NCBI RefSeq assembly: GCF_001476895.1
Contig: NZ_LDTB01000014.1
Coordinates: 33,694-97,693, forward strand
DNA: 64,000 nt
Direction: 5' to 3'
Source: Sphingomonas endophytica
GTDB taxonomy: Bacteria; Pseudomonadota; Alphaproteobacteria; Sphingomonadales; Sphingomonadaceae
Below the pieces are notes generated by a model. It did no database searches. It was not told where the DNA came from and was given only the letters and a program-made list of their open reading frames with translations. The translations under genes and the position numbers were made by a program. Below are positions 26,984-35,222 of the stretch, piece by piece (within the stretch, counting starts at the first letter, position 1; the number at the start of each line of letters is the position of its first letter).

Positions 26984-28014
26984 TCGAACAGGTGGTGGAA
27001 CGCGGTTTCGCCGCCGCGCGGACGGCGGTGGAGGAGGGGCGCATCCCCGGCGCGACGCTGGGTATCGTCGCCGCCGATGGCGCGCGCGCGGTGCAGGTCG
27101 CCGGGCTGGCGCGGCGCGTGCCGGAACACGCCCCGCTGACGCGTGACCACTGGTTCGACCTCGCCTCGGTCAGCAAGGTGATCGCGACCACCAGCTTCGT
27201 CCTGCAGCTGGCGGAGGACGGGCGGATCGACCTCGACCGGCCGCTGACCGACGCCATCCCGGACCTGCGCCAATATGACGTCGCGAACGCGGCGGAGCGG
27301 CGGCTGACGTTCCGCGACTGTCTGGTCCATCGCACCTTCCTGCCGGCGGTCGAGCCGATCTATACCTATGGCGACGATCCGGCGCGGCTGCGCGCGTTCG
27401 TGCTGCAGCGCGAGTGGCGTCACGGCCCGCCGGTCTATTCGGACATCAACTTCATCCTGCTGGGCATCGCGATCGAGCGGCTGACCGGTGGCCCGCTGGA
27501 CCGCTTGCCGCTGGGGCCGGGGCTGAGCTGGGGACCGCCGCCCGGGCCGGCGGTCGCGACCGAGTTCTGCCAGTGGCGCGGGCGCGTGCTGGACGGCGAG
27601 GTGCATGACGAAAACTGCTTCGCGATGGGCGGGCGCACCGGTCATGCCGGGCTGTTCGGGACGGTGGACGGCGTGCTGGACTTCGCGGAGCGGCTGCTCG
27701 ACGGATCGACGCCCCCCGGCATCCTGGCGGCGATCGGCACGCCCGTGGAGGGGCATCGCACCGCCGGCTGGGAAATCCGTTTTCCCGGCTGGTCGGGCGG
27801 GCAGGCGTGTTCGCCGACCACGATCGGCCACACCGGCTTCACGGGCACCGGGCTATGGGTCGATCGGGATCGTGGCCTCGCCTGGACGCTGCTGACCAAC
27901 CGGGTTCATCCGACCCGCCATGCCGACAGCGGCATCTTCACGCTGCGCCCGGCGGTCGGGGAGGCGGTGATCGCGGCGTGGGACGCGTCAATAGGCGGCG
28001 GCGACCGCCAGTAG
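26980..28014 (+). CDS. Beta-lactamase-fold serine hydrolase (class C / YbbE-like)
   Basis: The 344-residue protein has the active-site SxxK as S63-V-S-K66 in 'FDLASVSKVIATT', the second motif Y153-S-D in 'PVYSDINFILLG' and an H-T-G third motif in 'IGHTGFTGTGLWVD'. It also has 'FAMGGRTGHAGLFGT'. It has no signal peptide and should be cytoplasmic, so an antibiotic-resistance role is unlikely. B. subtilis has a related beta-lactamase-fold gene (ybbE) in its murQ operon, so a role on muropeptides is plausible but unproven. It is coupled to the AmpG-like permease by ATGA. Its last 27 bases overlap the 3' end of dacB on the opposite strand. Confidence 0.85.
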   Translation: MIEQVVERGFAAARTAVEEGRIPGATLGIVAADGARAVQVAGLARRVPEHAPLTRDHWFDLASVSKVIATTSFVLQLAEDGRIDLDRPLTDAIPDLRQYDVANAAERRLTFRDCLVHRTFLPAVEPIYTYGDDPARLRAFVLQREWRHGPPVYSDINFILLGIAIERLTGGPLDRLPLGPGLSWGPPPGPAVATEFCQWRGRVLDGEVHDENCFAMGGRTGHAGLFGTVDGVLDFAERLLDGSTPPGILAAIGTPVEGHRTAGWEIRFPGWSGGQACSPTTIGHTGFTGTGLWVDRDRGLAWTLLTNRVHPTRHADSGIFTLRPAVGEAVIAAWDASIGGGDRQ

Positions 28015-29400
28015 CGCGCGGTCGAGCGCCGCCGTCGCGCCCGCATCGGCCGGCATGTCGTTGGCGAAGGCGGCGAAGGTGAGCGTTCGTCCGCTGGCGG
28101 CGACCATGAACCCCGATACGGCCGTCGCGGCGTTCAGTGTCCCGGTCTTCGCGAACAGCCTGCCGGCCAGCGGCGTGCCGACGAACCGCCGCGCCAAGGT
28201 GCCGTCGACCGCGGCGACCGGCAAGGTTTCGCGCCACGCCGCCCCCCACGGCTGCGCGCGGGTCCACGACAGAAAGCGCACCGTCGCGCGCGGGGTCACG
28301 CGATTGTAGTTCGACATTCCCGACCCGTCCGCGAAATCGTAGCTCCAGCGCGGCACGCCGGCGCGATCGAGCAGCGCCTGCACCGCCGCGCGCCCGTCCG
28401 CCACCGACCCGCTTCCCGCGCGCGCCGCCACGCGACGCAGCAGCAGTTCGGCGTGCAGGTTCTGGCTCTGCTTGTTGGTGAGACGAATGTCCTCCGCCAG
28501 CGGCGGCGGGATCAGTTGCGCGAGCGCAGGCGCGGGGCGCGGCGCGATCGCCACGGCCGCGCCGCGTCGCTGCGGATCGTCGGCGCCGGTCAGCGCGCGA
28601 TGGCGAACGCGGATCCGCCCGGTGACGTGCACTCCCGCCGCGCGCAGGAGTGCCGCCAGCCGCCAGGCGGCGCGGTGCGCGGGATCGTCGATCCCGGCCA
28701 TCAGCGTGACCGGCGCGCCACCCGCCGGAATCGTGCCGGTGACGCGCAGCGTGTCGCTGCCCGGCAAGCGCTCGATCGACAGGTCCGGCGCGCCGGTGAC
28801 GGTCGTCGTCACCCGATCGTCGAGCCGATAATAGCCGTCGCCGCGCAGATCGGCCGCCGCACCGGCCCGGGTCGGCACGACGACGACCGCGACCGCATTG
28901 TCGTCGATCGTCAGCGCCGAGGCGGCGGTGCCGTAGCGGCCGGCCATGTTGTTCCAGCTCATTCCCAGCGGCCAGCGCTCGTCGGGAAACGCCGTGTCGT
29001 CGCCGATCACGTCCTGCACCACACGGGTCCGCTTCGCGACCGCGCGGGCGAGGTCGAAAAGGCAGTCGGCGGCGCAGTCGGGCGCGCTCGACAGCCGGGC
29101 GTCACCGTGCCCGGTCAGGATCACGTCCTGTCCGTCGATCCGCACGCCCGCCCCGCCCGCCGCATCGGGTGCGGCGGTGTCGAGGGCGGCGAAGGCGGCG
29201 GCGGTGGTGAAGATCTTGGTGTTGGAGGCCGGGACGAAGCGCTCGTCGGCGCGGATCGCCACCAGCTCGCGCCCGTCCGCGTCGGCGACGACCAGCCCGA
29301 TGCGCGTCCCCGGCCCGGCACTCGCCAGCGCCTGTTCGACCGCGGGGGGCGGCGGGGCGGGCGCGGCGGCGACCAGCAGAAGCGCCGGCACCGCGCGCAT
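27988..29400 (-). CDS. dacB: D-Ala-D-Ala carboxypeptidase/endopeptidase (PBP4 type)
   Basis: The 470-residue protein has a short signal (MRAVPALLLVAAAPA) and the class C penicillin-binding-protein motifs: S59-N-T-K62 in 'FVPASNTKIFTTAAAF', an SxN-type motif in 'DGSGMSNYNRVTP' and K-T-G in 'LFAKTGTLNAATAVSG'. The PBP4-like inserted region includes 'WPLGMSWNNMAGRYG'. It acts in the periplasm, removing the terminal D-Ala and cutting peptide cross-links. The start ATG shares one base with the stop of the LysR gene (TGATG), so it is the last gene of a seven-gene minus-strand run. Its presence adds a peptidoglycan-cleaving step to the locus. Confidence 0.92.
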   Translation of the reverse strand: MRAVPALLLVAAAPAPPPPAVEQALASAGPGTRIGLVVADADGRELVAIRADERFVPASNTKIFTTAAAFAALDTAAPDAAGGAGVRIDGQDVILTGHGDARLSSAPDCAADCLFDLARAVAKRTRVVQDVIGDDTAFPDERWPLGMSWNNMAGRYGTAASALTIDDNAVAVVVVPTRAGAAADLRGDGYYRLDDRVTTTVTGAPDLSIERLPGSDTLRVTGTIPAGGAPVTLMAGIDDPAHRAAWRLAALLRAAGVHVTGRIRVRHRALTGADDPQRRGAAVAIAPRPAPALAQLIPPPLAEDIRLTNKQSQNLHAELLLRRVAARAGSGSVADGRAAVQALLDRAGVPRWSYDFADGSGMSNYNRVTPRATVRFLSWTRAQPWGAAWRETLPVAAVDGTLARRFVGTPLAGRLFAKTGTLNAATAVSGFMVAASGRTLTFAAFANDMPADAGATAALDRALLAVAAAY

Positions 29401-30284
29401 CACCGCCCCTCGATCACGTCGCCGACCACCGACAGGAACGCGCCCATCAGCACGCTGGGCGGACGATCGAGCAGATGGATGGCGTGGACGTCGAAGGTGA
29501 TCGGCGGCTTGAGCGAGCGCATCGACAGCCCCTGCGACAGCGCGGAATCGGCGGTGAAGCTGTCGACCACGGTCAGCCCGACGCCCGCGCGCGCCAACGC
29601 CGCCGCAATGTAGAAGGTGCGCGCCGTCGCGACTTCCGACAGGGTGATCCCCAGCCGCTCCAGTTCGTCGGTGAACAGATGCCCGATCGGGCCGCTGCCC
29701 GCCAGCGTGATGAAGCGCGTGCCGACCAGATCGGCCAGCGGAACGCGCGGCGGCGCCTCGGGCAGGTCGGCGTCCCGGTACAGCAGCACCAGTTCGCCCT
29801 CCCCCAGCCAGCTCTGTCCCAGAGCGGCGCCGCGCGGCGCCTCGCTGGCGATCGCGACATCGGTCTCGCGCTCGTACAATTTGCGCAGCAGATCGTCGTG
29901 GTGGACGGTCTGCAGGTCGAAGCGCACGTCGGGATGCTGAGCCAGGAAGCGCGAAACGGCGGTCGGCAGCACGGCGAGACCCAAGCTGGGCAGCGCCGAC
30001 ACGCGGAGTGTCGCGCCGTTGCCCGCGCGCAGGTTGCGCCCCGCCTCGCGCAGCGCGCGCACCCGGTCCTGGATCTCCGCCACCTCCGAAAACAGCGCAT
30101 GGGCGTCCTCGGTCGGGACCATCCGCCCGGCGGTACGCTGGAACAGCTCGAACCCGAGCAGGCTTTCGGCGTGGCGCAACGTCTTCGACACGGAGGGTTG
30201 CGACACGTTGAGCGCGCGCGCCGCCGCGCTGACCGTGCCGTTGACATAGACCGCGTGGAAGATCTCGATATGCCGCAGGTTCAT
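29400..30284 (-). CDS. LysR-family transcription regulator
   Basis: The 294-residue protein has a LysR winged helix at 1-60 (MNLRHIEIFHAVYVNGTVS, 'AARALNVSQPSVSKTLRHAE', 'LGFELFQRTAGRMVPT') and a periplasmic-binding-like effector domain after residue 90. Resemblance to regulators of amino-acid operons (NocR/OccR-like start) is noted but not decisive. It lies inside the minus-strand run, 11 bp after the symporter gene and overlapping dacB by one base, so it is cotranscribed with its probable targets. The inducer could be D-glutamate or an N-acyl amino acid; that is inference. Confidence 0.9.
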   Translation of the reverse strand: MNLRHIEIFHAVYVNGTVSAAARALNVSQPSVSKTLRHAESLLGFELFQRTAGRMVPTEDAHALFSEVAEIQDRVRALREAGRNLRAGNGATLRVSALPSLGLAVLPTAVSRFLAQHPDVRFDLQTVHHDDLLRKLYERETDVAIASEAPRGAALGQSWLGEGELVLLYRDADLPEAPPRVPLADLVGTRFITLAGSGPIGHLFTDELERLGITLSEVATARTFYIAAALARAGVGLTVVDSFTADSALSQGLSMRSLKPPITFDVHAIHLLDRPPSVLMGAFLSVVGDVIEGR

Positions 30285-30295
30285 CGTGCGCCCGT

Positions 30296-31540
30296 CTAGA
30301 CCAGATGGCGCGTGTCGGCCAACCGCCCGCCATCCAGCGCGCCCTCGGCCTTCGCCACCAAGGTCGCGACGGTCAGGTTGGCGGAGGCGGACGGCACGGT
30401 GCGGGTCATGTCGAGCAGCCGGTCGAACGGCAGCACCAGCCCCACCACCAGCGCGGTCTGCGCAGCATCGACGCCGACCGCCGACAGCATCGCCGCCAGC
30501 ATGAACAGCGAGGCCGAGGGGATCGGCGCGGTGCCGAACGCCGCCAGCGCGCCGGTCAGCAGCATCACCAGCAACATTCTCGCATCGGGCACGATGCCGA
30601 GTGCCTGAAGCGCGAATTGTCCGAGCAGCCCGACGTACATGGCGGTGCCGTCCTTGCCGATACTGGCGCCCAGCGGCAGCACGGTCGAGGCGATCGGGCG
30701 CGCGATGCCGACATTGTCCTGCGCCACCCGCAAGGCGACCGGCAGGGTCGCGGAGGAGGAAGCGGTGGAGAAGGCGATCGCCAGTGCGTCGGCGATCCCG
30801 CGATAGAAGCGCGACAGCGGCACCCGCGCGCCCAGCCGGAGCAGCGGCGCGTGCACCGCCAGTATCTGCACCAGCGATCCGACGACCACGCACAGCGCCA
30901 GCCAGCCGACGTTGACGAACACCGCCGCGCCACCCGCCGCCACGGCATTGGCGATCAGTGCGAAGACCCCGAAGGGCGTCGCCTCCATCACGATGCGGAC
31001 GATCTGGATCAGCACCGCCGACAGGCCTTGGATGAAGGCGACGACCGGGCGCCCCGCCTCACCCGCGACGACGCTGCCGACACCCAGCAGCACCGCGACG
31101 AAGATGATCGCCAGCATGTCGCCCTTCGCCAGCGCATCGACGATGTTGGCGGGAACGATGCCGAGCAGCTGGTCGGCGGGAGAGACGGGCGTTCCCAGCA
31201 CATGCGGGGCGACACCGGCCAGCGCGACGCCGACACCCGGCCGGATCAGCAGCCCGGTGGCCATGCCGACCGACACCGCCACCAATGTCGTGAACGCGAA
31301 CAGCGCGACGGTGCGCCCGCCGATCGACCCCAGCCGGCGGGGATCGCCGAGCGAGGCGATCCCCGCCGCGATCGTGACCAGGACGATCGGCACCACCAGC
31401 ATCCGGATCAGCCGGACGAACAATTCGCCCACCAACTTCAGTGCGCCCGCACCTTCCGGCCAGAGCCAGCCGAGCAGGATGCCGAGCAACAGCGCACCGA
31501 CCACCCGCTGCCACAGCGGGATCGCGAACCAGCGCCTCAC
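30296..31540 (-). CDS. Dicarboxylate/amino acid:cation symporter (DAACS; GltP/DctA type)
   Basis: The 414-residue membrane protein shows the DAACS signature. An N-terminal helix reads 'RVVGALLLGILLGWLWPEG', followed by 'VRLIRMLVVPIVLVTIAAG'. The serine-rich hairpin is 'AFSTASSSATLPVAL', and the substrate/cation helix has 'LPLGASIGKDGTAMYVG'. A proline-rich turn ('GTAPIPSASLFMLAA') and 'PFDRLLDMTRTVPSASANLT' follow. It imports glutamate, aspartate or C4-dicarboxylates with H+ or Na+. Its start overlaps the stop of the epimerase gene upstream by four bases (ATGA). With the adjacent DgcA/DgcN-like genes, D-glutamate or an N-acyl derivative is the likely substrate, by inference. Confidence 0.93.
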   Translation of the reverse strand: MRRWFAIPLWQRVVGALLLGILLGWLWPEGAGALKLVGELFVRLIRMLVVPIVLVTIAAGIASLGDPRRLGSIGGRTVALFAFTTLVAVSVGMATGLLIRPGVGVALAGVAPHVLGTPVSPADQLLGIVPANIVDALAKGDMLAIIFVAVLLGVGSVVAGEAGRPVVAFIQGLSAVLIQIVRIVMEATPFGVFALIANAVAAGGAAVFVNVGWLALCVVVGSLVQILAVHAPLLRLGARVPLSRFYRGIADALAIAFSTASSSATLPVALRVAQDNVGIARPIASTVLPLGASIGKDGTAMYVGLLGQFALQALGIVPDARMLLVMLLTGALAAFGTAPIPSASLFMLAAMLSAVGVDAAQTALVVGLVLPFDRLLDMTRTVPSASANLTVATLVAKAEGALDGGRLADTRHLV

Positions 31541-32541
31541 GGGCCGCCCCAGAATCCGGGCGCGGGGGGATGCAACATGCCGTCATGGTCCCGGACGCCG
31601 CCGGCGCGATCCTCGGCCAGCCACAAGGGACCGTCGAGATCGACGAACGCGGCCTCGCGCGCGATCGGCAGCGCGGGCGCGATACCCAGCGACGAACAGA
31701 CCATGCATCCCACCATCAGCCCGAACCCCTGCTCCCGCGCCGCCGTCGCCAGCGCGAGGGCTTCGGTCAAGCCGCCGGTCTTGTCGAGCTTGATGTTCAC
31801 ATAGTCGTAGCGTCCGGCCAGCGCGGGCAGGTCGGCACGGGTATGGAGCGCCTCGTCGGCGCAGATCGGGATCGCGCTGGCGAAATCCGCGAGGTCCTGG
31901 TCGCGATCGGCGGGCAGCGGCTGTTCGAGCAGATCGACGCGGTGTGCGACCAGCCGGTCGTGCAGATCGCGCAACGTGTCGATCGTCCAGCTCTCGTTCG
32001 GGTCGACGATCAGGCGCAGGGCGGGGGCGACGGCGCGGACAGCCGCGAGCTGTTCGGCGGCGCCTTCGCGATCGACCTTGATCTTGAGGAGCGGGACACG
32101 CGCCAGCCGCGCGGCGCGCGCGGCCATCGCGGAGGGCGTGTCGATCGTGATGGTGATCGCGGAGGCGACCGGTGCCGGTTCCGCGATACCGGCGAGCGCG
32201 GCGACGCTCGATCCGGCCAGCCGCGCCTCCAGATCCCACAAGGCGGCGTCCAGCGCATTGCGCGCCGCGCCCGCGCGCATCGCCGCCGCGATATCGGCGC
32301 GGCCGGCGCCTGCCTCCACCAGCGGCCGGATGTCCGCGAGTTCCGTCAGCGCGGATTCGATCGTCTCGCCATAACGGGCATAGGGTACGCCCTCGCCACG
32401 GCCGACCTGCGCGCCCTCCCTCACTGTGACCGTCACGACATCGGCGGCGGTCTTGACGCCCCGCGCGATGCGGAAAGGCGCGTTCAGGCCGAAGCGGTCA
32501 TGATGGGCGTCGAGGTGGCGGATCGGGGTGTCGCGGACCAT
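31537..32541 (-). CDS. Enolase-superfamily epimerase/racemase (dipeptide epimerase or N-acetyl-D-Glu racemase, DgcA-like)
   Basis: The 334-residue protein has the muconate-lactonising subgroup residues: the KxK pair K153/K155 in 'LLKIKVDREG', metal ligands D180 (VDPNESW), E206 (LLEQPLP) and D229 (ICADEAL), and the opposing lysine in 'YVNIKLDKTGGL'. Close relatives are L-Ala-D/L-Glu epimerase (acting on murein dipeptide) and DgcA, reported as an N-acetyl-D-glutamate racemase paired with DgcN. The DUF1611 neighbour favours the DgcA reading, while the peptidoglycan context keeps the dipeptide epimerase open. It overlaps the upstream DgcN-like gene by 58 bases and the downstream symporter by four. 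Confidence 0.88.
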   Translation of the reverse strand: MVRDTPIRHLDAHHDRFGLNAPFRIARGVKTAADVVTVTVREGAQVGRGEGVPYARYGETIESALTELADIRPLVEAGAGRADIAAAMRAGAARNALDAALWDLEARLAGSSVAALAGIAEPAPVASAITITIDTPSAMAARAARLARVPLLKIKVDREGAAEQLAAVRAVAPALRLIVDPNESWTIDTLRDLHDRLVAHRVDLLEQPLPADRDQDLADFASAIPICADEALHTRADLPALAGRYDYVNIKLDKTGGLTEALALATAAREQGFGLMVGCMVCSSLGIAPALPIAREAAFVDLDGPLWLAEDRAGGVRDHDGMLHPPAPGFWGGP

Positions 32542-33536
32542 TGCAGCAACTCGTCAATGATGGGATCGGCACCGAAGCGGTACGGGTCGGTGCAGGGCAG
32601 GCCGAGCGCATCGGCGGTCTCCGCGCACAGCCGCCGCGCGGCGTCGGTATCGAGCCTGGCGGTGTTGAGCGATACGCCGGCCATGCGGACGGCCGGGGCG
32701 GTCAGCCGCGCGACGGACAGGTTCGCCTCGACACACTCCCGCAGGTCGGGAAGCCGATAGTGCGGCAGACCGCGCATGTGCGCGCGCGACGGATCGTGGC
32801 ACATCACGAGCGCGCGGGGCTGCGCGCCGTGCAGCAGCCCGGTCGAGACACCGGCGAAGGAGGGGTGGAACAGCGAGCCCTGCCCCTCGATCATGTCCCA
32901 GCCATCGTCGTCGCGCGCGGGGGACAGTTGCTCGATCGCGCCGGCGATGAAATCGGCCACCACCGCGTCGAGCGGCACGCCGCTGCCCGCGATCAGGATG
33001 CCGGTCTGCCCGGTGGCCCGGAAGTCGGCGCGGATGCCGCGCGCGTTCAGCGTGCCCGCGAGCGCGAGCGTCGTGTACATCTTGCCGACCGAACAGTCGG
33101 TGCCGACCGTCAGCAGCCGGTTGCCCGCACGCGCAAGCCCGTTGCCGACCGGCAGGTCGCGCGGCGGCTCGCGTACGTCGAACAATTGCACGCCCGCCGC
33201 CTGCGCCGCCGCGACCAGACGCGGTTCGTCGTGGAGCCGCTGGTGCAGCCCCGACGCGACGTTCATGCCCGCCTCGATCGCGAGCAGCGCGTCGTCGATC
33301 AGGTCCGCGCCCAGCCGCCCGCCGGCATTGGCGATGCCGAGCACCAGCGTCCGCGCGCCGCGCCGCCGCGCCTCGGCGGCGTCGATCCGATCGAGGCCGA
33401 GCGTCAGCGGGCAATCGTCATGCCGCCATTCGCCGACGCAATCGTCGGGGCGGAAGGCGGCGAGCCCGCGCGAGGTCTTGATGCCGATCTCGTCGTCGGA
33501 ATGGCCGAGATAGAGGAGGAAGGGTCCGGGGATCAT
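32484..33536 (-). CDS. DUF1611 protein (DgcN-like, D-glutamate pathway)
   Basis: The 350-residue protein matches the DUF1611 layout: the start 'FLLYLGHSDDEIGIKTSRGL', 'LGIANAGGRL', a P-loop-like segment 'TVGTDCSVGKMYTTLALA' at about 143-160, 'ATGQTGILIAGSGVPLD' and 'IEGQGSLFHPSF'. DgcN members are reported to N-acetylate D-glutamate so that DgcA can racemise it. The ATG at 33536 begins the family homology; the frame open further upstream is not family-like. The tail (SATPRSATSTPIMTASA) runs 58 bases into the start of the epimerase gene, an unusually long overlap. Assignment to the D-glutamate route depends on pairing with the epimerase. Confidence 0.85.
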   Translation of the reverse strand: MIPGPFLLYLGHSDDEIGIKTSRGLAAFRPDDCVGEWRHDDCPLTLGLDRIDAAEARRRGARTLVLGIANAGGRLGADLIDDALLAIEAGMNVASGLHQRLHDEPRLVAAAQAAGVQLFDVREPPRDLPVGNGLARAGNRLLTVGTDCSVGKMYTTLALAGTLNARGIRADFRATGQTGILIAGSGVPLDAVVADFIAGAIEQLSPARDDDGWDMIEGQGSLFHPSFAGVSTGLLHGAQPRALVMCHDPSRAHMRGLPHYRLPDLRECVEANLSVARLTAPAVRMAGVSLNTARLDTDAARRLCAETADALGLPCTDPYRFGADPIIDELLQWSATPRSATSTPIMTASA

Positions 33537-33626
33537 CGGGCGCCTTGCTGCTGGAGGAAGGTCGATCCTATCGGGACGGCCGGGCGGCGCGCCAATCATG
33601 GTCGCGCGGCCCGCCATAACGTCGGG

Positions 33627-35222
33627 CTATGTCCCCGCCGGCGCGGGGCAGGCGGCCGGACGGTCGCGCAGCAGCACGCGCCCCGCCGCCACGCCGGTCG
33701 TGGCCCCCTTCGCCAGCGCCGGGCGGCCGTTCACGAACAATGCGTCCACGCCGACGCTGGGGCGCGTCGGATGCACATAGTCGGCGCGCGGTGCGAAGCG
33801 GACCGGATCGAACACCACCACGTCGGCGAAATAGCCCGGGCGGAGATAGCCGCGCCCGCGCAGCCGGTACATGTCGGCGGTCAGCCCGGTCGAGCGGCGG
33901 ATGAAATCGGCCAGCGAGAGGACGTGACGCTCCCGCACATAGGTCTGGTACTTGCGAGGGAAGGTCGCGAACTGGCGCGGGTGCCCGTCCGATCCGTCGG
34001 AACTGGTCACGACCCACGGCTGGCGCATGATGAGATCGACGTCGCGATCGGCCATGTTGAAGCTGGCGACCCCCACGCCCGCCGGTTCGTCGCCGCGCAC
34101 ATCAGGGACGCGCAGGATACGGATCGCCGCGTCGATGGGATCGACGTGCCAGAGGTCGGCCATCTGTTGCAGCGTCTTGCCGGTCCACGGCTGTCCGGCG
34201 CTGGTCAGCAGCAGCGAGGGGGCGCCGCCGCGCCGCCGCAGGTTCTCGCGCATCTCCACCTTGATCCGCGCCAGCGCGGCGGGATCGTCGAAGCGCGCGA
34301 TCATGCGCTTGTACCCGCCATCGACCGCCCAGCGCGGCACGAGCGAGGCGTCGACGCTCGATCCCGATGCCAGCCACGGATATTGGTCGGCGGTCACGTC
34401 CTGCCCGGCGCGGCGCGCGGCGTCGATGATCGCGATCAGCGCCGGCGCCTGCCCCTGCAGGTCGACGCCCAGCGCCTTGAGATGCGCGAAATGGACCGGC
34501 GTGCCGGCGCGCCGCCCGATCTCGATCGCCTCGCGCGTCGAGTTCATCAGCCCGATCGTGTAGCTCGATTCGTCGCGCTGGTGCGTGTCGTACATGCCAC
34601 CGCGCTTGCCCGCCTCGGCGGCGACCGCGACCACCTCGTCGGTCGTGGCATAGCTCTGCGGGGCATAGAACAGCCCGGTCGACAGCCCCAGCGCGCCTTC
34701 GCACATCGCCTTGGCCGCCAGCGCCTTTTCCTGCTCCAGTTCGGCGGGGGTCGGCGCGCGGTCGGCTTGCCCCAGCACGCGCGCGCGGATCGCGCCGAAG
34801 CCGACGAACGGCACCGTGTTGGTGCCGATCCCGCTTGCCTCCAGCTTCTTCGCATCGGCCGCGACATCCGGCGTGCCGCCGCCATCGACGCCGGTGACGA
34901 TCGTCGACACGCCTTGCCCGAGCCACGCGATGTTCAGCCGCTGCTGCGGGTCGGGCGAGCGGATATAGGTGTCGGGATGGGTGTGCGCGTCGATGAAGCC
35001 GGGCGCGACGATCTTGCCGCGCGCGTCGATCACGCGTGTCGCCGCCGTGCCGCGCGTCGGGCCGACATAGACGATACGATCGCCAGCGATCTCGACATCG
35101 CCGGTCGCAGGCGGCGTGTCCGCGCCGGTATAGACCGTCCCGCCGCGGATCACTACATCGACCGGCGGAGGCGCCGCGCCGATCAGCAGCGGAACGAGCG
35201 CGAGGAGCGGCAGGCGGGTCAT
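33627..35222 (-). CDS. Exported N-acyl-D-amino-acid deacylase (D-aminoacylase family)
   Basis: The 531-residue amidohydrolase starts with a signal peptide (MTRLPLLALVPLLIGAAPP). It has the metal motif H80-T-H82 in 'APGFIDAHTHPDTYI', 'CEGALGLSTGLFYAPQSYA', 'GTPVHFAHLKALG' and 'VTSSDGSDGHPRQ'. The composite domain is finished by 'RGYLRPGYFADVVVFDP'. Family members hydrolyse N-acyl-D-amino acids (D-Glu, D-Asp or hydrophobic D-residues) or D-containing dipeptides. It follows the penicillin-acylase-like gene with an ATGA overlap and precedes the DgcN-like gene by 90 bp. Periplasmic release of D-amino acids from muropeptides is the likely role in context. Confidence 0.9.
   Translation of the reverse strand: MTRLPLLALVPLLIGAAPPPVDVVIRGGTVYTGADTPPATGDVEIAGDRIVYVGPTRGTAATRVIDARGKIVAPGFIDAHTHPDTYIRSPDPQQRLNIAWLGQGVSTIVTGVDGGGTPDVAADAKKLEASGIGTNTVPFVGFGAIRARVLGQADRAPTPAELEQEKALAAKAMCEGALGLSTGLFYAPQSYATTDEVVAVAAEAGKRGGMYDTHQRDESSYTIGLMNSTREAIEIGRRAGTPVHFAHLKALGVDLQGQAPALIAIIDAARRAGQDVTADQYPWLASGSSVDASLVPRWAVDGGYKRMIARFDDPAALARIKVEMRENLRRRGGAPSLLLTSAGQPWTGKTLQQMADLWHVDPIDAAIRILRVPDVRGDEPAGVGVASFNMADRDVDLIMRQPWVVTSSDGSDGHPRQFATFPRKYQTYVRERHVLSLADFIRRSTGLTADMYRLRGRGYLRPGYFADVVVFDPVRFAPRADYVHPTRPSVGVDALFVNGRPALAKGATTGVAAGRVLLRDRPAACPAPAGT

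Noticed and set aside
26980..28014. Beta-lactam resistance gene
   Set aside because: There is no export signal and the context is a muropeptide operon, so the beta-lactamase fold alone does not support resistance.
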